From an uncultured Ectothiorhodospiraceae bacterium (GTDB lineage: Bacteria; Pseudomonadota; Gammaproteobacteria; UBA6429; Thiohalophilaceae), in contig CAMYMU010000024.1 of assembly GCA_947259575.1 (NCBI GenBank), forward strand, positions 186,001 through 250,000: a stretch of 64,000 nucleotides of DNA, given 5' to 3'. Shown here piece after piece: positions 59,985 to 64,000 of this stretch (the first letter of the stretch is position 1; each line of letters opens with the position of its first letter). Both the position numbers and the translations under genes were made by a program. The notes below the pieces were generated by a model. That model saw nothing but the letters and a program-made list of their open reading frames with translations. It was not told where the DNA came from and did no database searches.

Positions 59985-60014
59985 ACTTGATTATTTATTG
60001 TTGTTCTAAAACGT

Positions 60015-60845
60015 TTACCCCAGTGCTGCTTGTGTTTCCTGCACGGCTTCAACATCAACCATTTCAGATTCGGGTTCAAGCCCAAGTTTAGCGAATGCCT
60101 TAACTGTACTTAAGTCAATTTTCGTAAGCGGGTGATCGCTACCCATATGGCTTTCAATGTTAGCTACGATAATAATATCGACATAGTCAGCAGGACCGTC
60201 TTTGTCACGGTTAATATCTTCATGCTCAGCAGCAACCGCAATGATTTCATCAGAGAAATTCCATTTCCTAAGGATGGCTTCACCGACAGCGCAGTGGGCC
60301 TTACTAATGATCGAGTCGAGCATGGCCTCGTTTTCGAGCAGCTCTGGCACGTCTTCCGCCATGGTTAGAATAGGTAAAGCACCAATATCATGGACAAGAC
60401 CTGCAAGAAGGGCTTGATCAGGTTTTAGCTTAGTAAATTGACCGCATAGTGCATGGGAAAGTGCGGCGACTTGGGTACTGTGTTCCCATAAGGTCCGCAA
60501 GCGTTTGTCTGTCGCATCAGAGGTGGCTTGAAACATTTGCTCCATCGCAATACTGGTAACCAGATTGCGTGTCATGTCGCCACCCATGCGTGTCACGGCA
60601 GCCTCGACTGATTCAATTGTACGGGCAGCGCGAAGCAATGGACTGTTAGCTACCTGGATAAGCCTTGCAGATAGTGCTGCATCGCTGGTGATGACTTTGG
60701 CGACATCGCCCAAACCCGTATCTTCGTCTTCGAGTGTCTCTCGCACTCGCAAGGCGACTTCTGGCAATGTCGGCAAAACTAGTTTGTCATTTTCCAGATC
60801 TGAAAATAGTTTATCGAGGAGCTTTTCTTCTAATTCATTAAACAC
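60015..60845 (-). CDS. HDOD-domain protein
   Basis: 276 residues with one HDOD (metal-independent HD-related) domain at about 25-215: LPTLPEVALRVRETLED, SARLIQVANSPLLR, VTRMGGDMTRNLVTSIAM, and LAGLVHDIGALPILTM. HDOD proteins are signalling adaptors, often in c-di-GMP or chemotaxis networks; no GGDEF or EAL domain is present. The C-terminal helix ends VDVEAVQETQAALG. The specific role is unknown. Transcribed towards lysS, from which it is shielded by a terminator, and away from ygfZ. Confidence 0.88.
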   Translation of the reverse strand: MFNELEEKLLDKLFSDLENDKLVLPTLPEVALRVRETLEDEDTGLGDVAKVITSDAALSARLIQVANSPLLRAARTIESVEAAVTRMGGDMTRNLVTSIAMEQMFQATSDATDKRLRTLWEHSTQVAALSHALCGQFTKLKPDQALLAGLVHDIGALPILTMAEDVPELLENEAMLDSIISKAHCAVGEAILRKWNFSDEIIAVAAEHEDINRDKDGPADYVDIIIVANIESHMGSDHPLTKIDLSTVKAFAKLGLEPESEMVDVEAVQETQAALG

Positions 60846-60934
60846 AGTATTCCCCTGAGTCCCTGTTATTAACTAACAAAGATATCGGCATCCTTGCCAG
60901 AATAGTTGAGGAAATTCTTCTATTCCAGGATGGA

Positions 60935-61969
60935 TTATTTGGATTCTAATGAATAGGGTAGTGACTCGAAGCTGAGCAAGGGGCCATCCGCTGAGCCCAA
61001 TCGTAGTTCTGTACTGTCGGCGTGGTTGAGCCGTATGACCGCAAGTAAATCAGTGCCTTTGCTGGAGGAGGGCTGAGCCATGACAACTTTGCCGGCCGAT
61101 TGGCCATCTCCACCATGTAAATAGAGATCATCACCTGCAGCAGGGACTACCTCAGTATCCGTATGGAGTTTGAACATGCGGCGTTTGGGTTTACCCAAGT
61201 AGTGCATGCGGGCAACGATTTCCTGGCCTGGATAGCAGCCCTTTTTGAAGTTTACTCCGCCAATTAGCTCTAGATTGAGCATCTGGGGCACAAATTCCTC
61301 AACCGTCTCAGCTTGGATACTTGGCAGGCCTGCCTGTATATCCAGCCAATTCCAGCTCTGGGCACTCACCGCACCGCAATTTGGGATTAGCTTTAACCAG
61401 ATTGCCTGGGCTACTGTAAGTGGGCAAAGAATGAGATGACGAGAAGGGATGGCGGGTACCTTGGTGATGAATGTTTGTTCATTCATTAGCAGCCCATAGT
61501 CAGATTCTGGCAGTGCCATGTCAATATCACCAAGGTTGTTGCCAATAAGCCCCAGACAGACCATTTCATTACTGACATCCGTAAGACTGACCTGACTGCG
61601 CAGCACAAACATACGCAGACGCTTCAGTGTCTTCTCCATCAATGAGTGCGGGAAGATTAAATAGTATTCGTTATCAGCGGGAATGATTAGAAATTGTGCA
61701 AGCATTCTACCCTTAGGATTACAGTAAGCACTGATCTGACTTGTAGATTGATCAATTAAGTTTATGTCATTACTAAATTGCGCTTGTAGAAAAGCTTGTG
61801 CATCGTCTCCTGTAACATGGATGATCCCGATCTGGTCCAGGCTAGCAAGGTGGCATCCTGACTCTAGTTGTGCAAACTCATCGCGCGGGCTATTTGCGAA
61901 ACTTATTTGCCCTTGCTCATTCACTTTCCCCCCATGTTGGGTTAGAAAATTTTGCCATTCATTTGTCAT
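60935..61969 (-). CDS. ygfZ: Folate-binding tRNA-modifying protein YgfZ
   Basis: A tetrahydrofolate-binding GcvT-like protein needed for some iron-sulfur enzymes, including MiaB. 344 residues: DQIGIIHVTGDDAQAFLQAQFSND in the first half, GRMLAQFLI, and the signature KGCYPGQEIVAR with C245. It stands divergent from sdhC, 98 bases away. ygfZ in E. coli is divergent from sdhE, another succinate dehydrogenase-related gene; here the neighbours are sdh genes themselves. Confidence 0.94.
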   Translation of the reverse strand: MTNEWQNFLTQHGGKVNEQGQISFANSPRDEFAQLESGCHLASLDQIGIIHVTGDDAQAFLQAQFSNDINLIDQSTSQISAYCNPKGRMLAQFLIIPADNEYYLIFPHSLMEKTLKRLRMFVLRSQVSLTDVSNEMVCLGLIGNNLGDIDMALPESDYGLLMNEQTFITKVPAIPSRHLILCPLTVAQAIWLKLIPNCGAVSAQSWNWLDIQAGLPSIQAETVEEFVPQMLNLELIGGVNFKKGCYPGQEIVARMHYLGKPKRRMFKLHTDTEVVPAAGDDLYLHGGDGQSAGKVVMAQPSSSKGTDLLAVIRLNHADSTELRLGSADGPLLSFESLPYSLESK

Positions 61970-62030
61970 GGTTACTTCACCGTTGCGTCGTTGAGTCTGT
62001 CGTCATTCAAGAGGCAGAGATTGTATCTCA

Positions 62031-62059
62031 TTGGACGTACGATGCAATTGCGCTACACT
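62031..62059 (+). promoter_or_regulatory. Putative sdhCDA promoter
   Basis: TTGGAC at 62031-62036, 17-base spacer, TACACT at 62054-62059. The predicted start of transcription, about 62065-62066, is only two or three bases before the sdhC ATG at 62068. No Shine-Dalgarno sequence precedes that ATG, so the mRNA may be leaderless. Other promoters could lie further upstream. Confidence 0.5.
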
Positions 62060-62067
62060 TTAGAACA

Positions 62068-62451
62068 ATGATAGCAAAGCAAAAAAGACCTAAGTTTCTC
62101 AACCTCTTACGCATACACTTACCAGTTACAGGGGTGAATTCTTTTGCACATCGTGTATCAGGTGCGTTGTTATTCTTGTCGGTGCCTTTGCTCATATATT
62201 GCTTCAGTCTCTCAATTAGAGATGCGGTGAGTTTTGAGCAACTCCTGGCCTTATTCGTAACACCTTTGTTCAAAGTGATTTTGACCTTACTTGCCTGGGC
62301 GGCAGGCCATCACTTGTTAGCAGGAATTCGCTTTTTGTTGACAGAACTAGATATTGGTACGTCGTTAACATCCGCAAAAAAAGCCTCATGGTTTATTAAT
62401 ATTGCAGGTGTTGTTGTCTTTTTATACGTTGGTTACTGCATCTGGTTATGA
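62068..62451 (+). CDS. sdhC: Succinate dehydrogenase cytochrome b556 subunit
   Basis: One membrane anchor of complex II. 127 residues with three membrane segments. S25, H28 and R29 in SFAHRVSG (quinone site) and H82 in AGHHLLAGIRFLL, which aligns with the E. coli heme ligand H84. ATG 62068 (IAKQKRPKFLNLLR) gives the family N-terminus; a longer frame back to 61870 overlaps ygfZ on the other strand and is rejected. The stop overlaps sdhD by four bases. Confidence 0.94.
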   Translation: MIAKQKRPKFLNLLRIHLPVTGVNSFAHRVSGALLFLSVPLLIYCFSLSIRDAVSFEQLLALFVTPLFKVILTLLAWAAGHHLLAGIRFLLTELDIGTSLTSAKKASWFINIAGVVVFLYVGYCIWL

Positions 62452-62789
62452 GTTGGCGTGCACAAGGAATGCGAACATGGTTGCTGCAGCGGCTCTCGGC
62501 GATTTATATGCTGTTATACGGCATTGGTTTTGCCATTTATGTCATTAATTATGACGTAGTTGATTTCGCGAGCTGGCAAGCCTTATTTGTTCCCCCTGTC
62601 GCAAATATTGCGACGCTGATTTTCTTTTTCTCTATTTTGTATCATGCCTGGGTTGGAATACGCGACATTTTGATTGATTACGTTAAGTGGTCACCACTAC
62701 GTTTTGTCTTATGGACATTGGTGACGGCACTATTAATTGCATTGGGGGTCTGGGTGACCATGATTTTATATAGTGTGGTTACAGTATGA
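62448..62789 (+). CDS. sdhD: Succinate dehydrogenase hydrophobic membrane anchor
   Basis: 113 residues with three membrane segments: [17 protein letters not shown] at the start, [16 protein letters not shown] (H66 is the likely second heme ligand or close to it), and [15 protein letters not shown]. It overlaps sdhC (ATGA) and sdhA (ATGA) by four bases each, so all three are translationally coupled. Confidence 0.93.
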   Translation: MSWRAQGMRTWLLQRLSAIYMLLYGIGFAIYVINYDVVDFASWQALFVPPVANIATLIFFFSILYHAWVGIRDILIDYVKWSPLRFVLWTLVTALLIALGVWVTMILYSVVTV

Positions 62790-64000
62790 ATATAGCCAAA
62801 CGCAAATTTGATGTACTTGTTATTGGCGCCGGTGGGGGCGGTTTACGCTCTTCTTTACAATTATCGCAAGCCGAAGCAAAAGTTGCAGTTGTCTCTAAGG
62901 TGTTTCCAACACGCTCCCATACGGTTGCGGCACAAGGGGGGATGAATGCAGCGCTGGCAAATGTGAGTCCCGATAACTGGCATTGGCATATGTTTGATAC
63001 GGTAAAAGGAAGTGATTACCTGGGCGATCAAGATGCTATTGAATATATGTGCCGGGCAGCTTCGCATTTAGTCTATGAACTGGAACACCAGGGTGTACCT
63101 TTTTCTCGTTTAGAGAACGGTAAGATTTATCAACGGCCTTTTGGTGGTCAGAGTCAGAACTTTGGTGGTGAGCAAGCGGCAAGGACCTGTGCAGCTGCCG
63201 ATCGAACCGGTCATGCAATTTTGCATAGTCTCTATCAGCAAAATATCCGTGCCAAAACACATTTCTTTGATGAATTCTTTGCGATCGATTTGATTCGTGC
63301 CGATGATGGCATGATCTTAGGCGCGCTGGTGCTGGAAATAGAAACCGGTGAGCCGCTTATCATTGAAGCAAAAACAACATTGTTGGCAACAGGTGGTGTG
63401 GGCCAGTTATTCAGAACAAATACCAATGCACGAATAAATACTGGCGATGGTCTCGGCATGGCGTTGCGCGCAGGCATTCCACTCGAAGACATGGAGTTCT
63501 TCCAGTTTCATCCGACCGGAATTGCCGGCAGAGGCATGTTGATCACTGAAGGTGCACGTGGCGAGGGTGGTTTTCTTGTGAATAAAGATGGCGAGCGCTT
63601 TATGGAACGTTATGCGCCACACGCAAAAGACTTAGCAAGTCGTGATGTGGTGAGCCGTGCAATTTCTACTGAGGTACGTGAAGGCCGTGGCTGTGGTGAA
63701 AACAGCGACCATGTCATGCTAAAACTCGATCATCTGGGAAAGGAAGTACTCGCGAAAAGACTGCCTGGTATTAGTTCAATGGTGAAGACTTTTCTTGGGA
63801 TTGATCCTGCGGAACAGTCGATTCCCGTTTTTCCAACTGCGCATTACACCATGGGCGGCATTCCTACCAATAAAGTTGGCCAGGTAGTTGTACCTGTCGA
63901 GCAAGGTGAAGAGTCTGTACAAGGCCTATATGCTGTCGGTGAGTGTGCTTGTGTCTCTGTGCACGGCGCCAATCGACTAGGCGGTAACTCTCTGCTGGAT
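62786..64000 (+). CDS. sdhA: Succinate dehydrogenase flavoprotein subunit (3' end outside window)
   Basis: Catalytic subunit of complex II; 405 of about 590 residues are present. The start ATG 62786 overlaps sdhD by four bases. FAD Rossmann motif [12 protein letters not shown] at 12-23, H45 in [16 protein letters not shown] for covalent FAD (same number as in E. coli), QFHPTGI, the catalytic-region [19 protein letters not shown] in part, [10 protein letters not shown] and [13 protein letters not shown] at the window edge. No stop appears inside the window, so the gene simply runs off the end. sdhB should follow. Confidence 0.97.
   Translation, partial: MNIAKRKFDVLVIGAGGGGLRSSLQLSQAEAKVAVVSKVFPTRSHTVAAQGGMNAALANVSPDNWHWHMFDTVKGSDYLGDQDAIEYMCRAASHLVYELEHQGVPFSRLENGKIYQRPFGGQSQNFGGEQAARTCAAADRTGHAILHSLYQQNIRAKTHFFDEFFAIDLIRADDGMILGALVLEIETGEPLIIEAKTTLLATGGVGQLFRTNTNARINTGDGLGMALRAGIPLEDMEFFQFHPTGIAGRGMLITEGARGEGGFLVNKDGERFMERYAPHAKDLASRDVVSRAISTEVREGRGCGENSDHVMLKLDHLGKEVLAKRLPGISSMVKTFLGIDPAEQSIPVFPTAHYTMGGIPTNKVGQVVVPVEQGEESVQGLYAVGECACVSVHGANRLGGNSLLD

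Overview
This window is a dense, core-genome segment of a gammaproteobacterial chromosome. The gene order lpxD-fabZ-lpxA ... rnhB ... dnaE-accA-tilS-pyrG-kdsA-eno-ftsB-ispD-ispF-truD ... surE-pcm-yqaA-nlpD-rpoS, together with map-glnD-dap, rpsB-tsf-pyrH-frr-uppS-cdsA-dxr-rseP-bamA-skp and recJ-prfB-lysS, is the conserved order of that class. RpoS, NlpD, YgfZ, TruD and a succinylase-type lysine pathway agree with this. Base composition looks moderate (mid-40s % GC by eye, not computed). I cannot name the genus. A likely sigma-28 promoter in front of a chemoreceptor suggests a flagellated organism. I see no rRNA, tRNA, insertion sequence, prophage or CRISPR array, and no gene-free stretch longer than 300 bases.

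Layout. 1-3802: tail of a TPR-like protein, a small protein resembling a PD-(D/E)XK fold, helicase yoaA, tsaB and a secreted DUF302-like protein. 3821-7481 (minus): dapC-dapD-yffB-dapE, lysine/diaminopimelate synthesis. 7532-8817: an EamA transporter and a VOC protein inserted between the dap genes and glnD. 8835-12320 (minus): map and glnD. 12398-25141 (plus): rpsB with a structured leader, tsf, pyrH, frr, uppS, cdsA, dxr, rseP, bamA, skp, lpxD, fabZ, lpxA, a run covering translation, isoprenoid and phospholipid precursors, outer-membrane assembly and early lipid A synthesis. 25166-28352 (minus): an inverted three-gene unit, gnnA-gnnB-lpxB. 28495-42289 (plus): rnhB, an HNH protein, dnaE, accA, tilS, pyrG, kdsA, eno, ftsB, ispD, ispF, truD. 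42299-44177 (minus): a chemoreceptor and an Smr-domain protein. 44294-48175 (plus): surE, pcm, yqaA, nlpD, rpoS. 48261-59929: an Mth938-like protein (minus), then alaC, hom, thrC, an RpfE-like gene, recJ, an exported rhodanese, pdxH, ppiC, prfB (programmed frameshift), lysS. 60015-64000: an HDOD protein and ygfZ (minus), then sdhC-sdhD-sdhA, with sdhA running off the end.

Most notable system. Between lpxA and rnhB, a Gfo/Idh/MocA oxidoreductase and a DegT-family aminotransferase are arranged as an operon with lpxB. This matches the GnnA/GnnB pair of Acidithiobacillus ferrooxidans, which makes UDP-GlcNAc3N so that LpxA forms an amide instead of an ester. The inference is a lipid A backbone of 2,3-diamino-2,3-dideoxyglucose. 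LpxA here has Met at the acyl-ruler position, which points to a 10-carbon hydroxyacyl chain.

Other points of note: a 40-residue lysine-rich tail on ribosomal protein S2, a leader RNA that can mask the rpsB ribosome-binding site, the prfB +1 frameshift site, a possible structured leader before pyrG, a chemoreceptor without a periplasmic sensor domain behind a sigma-28 promoter, and a possible leaderless sdh transcript. Several genes appear to use TTG or GTG starts (fabZ, truD, alaC, hom, lpxD, pyrH and others).
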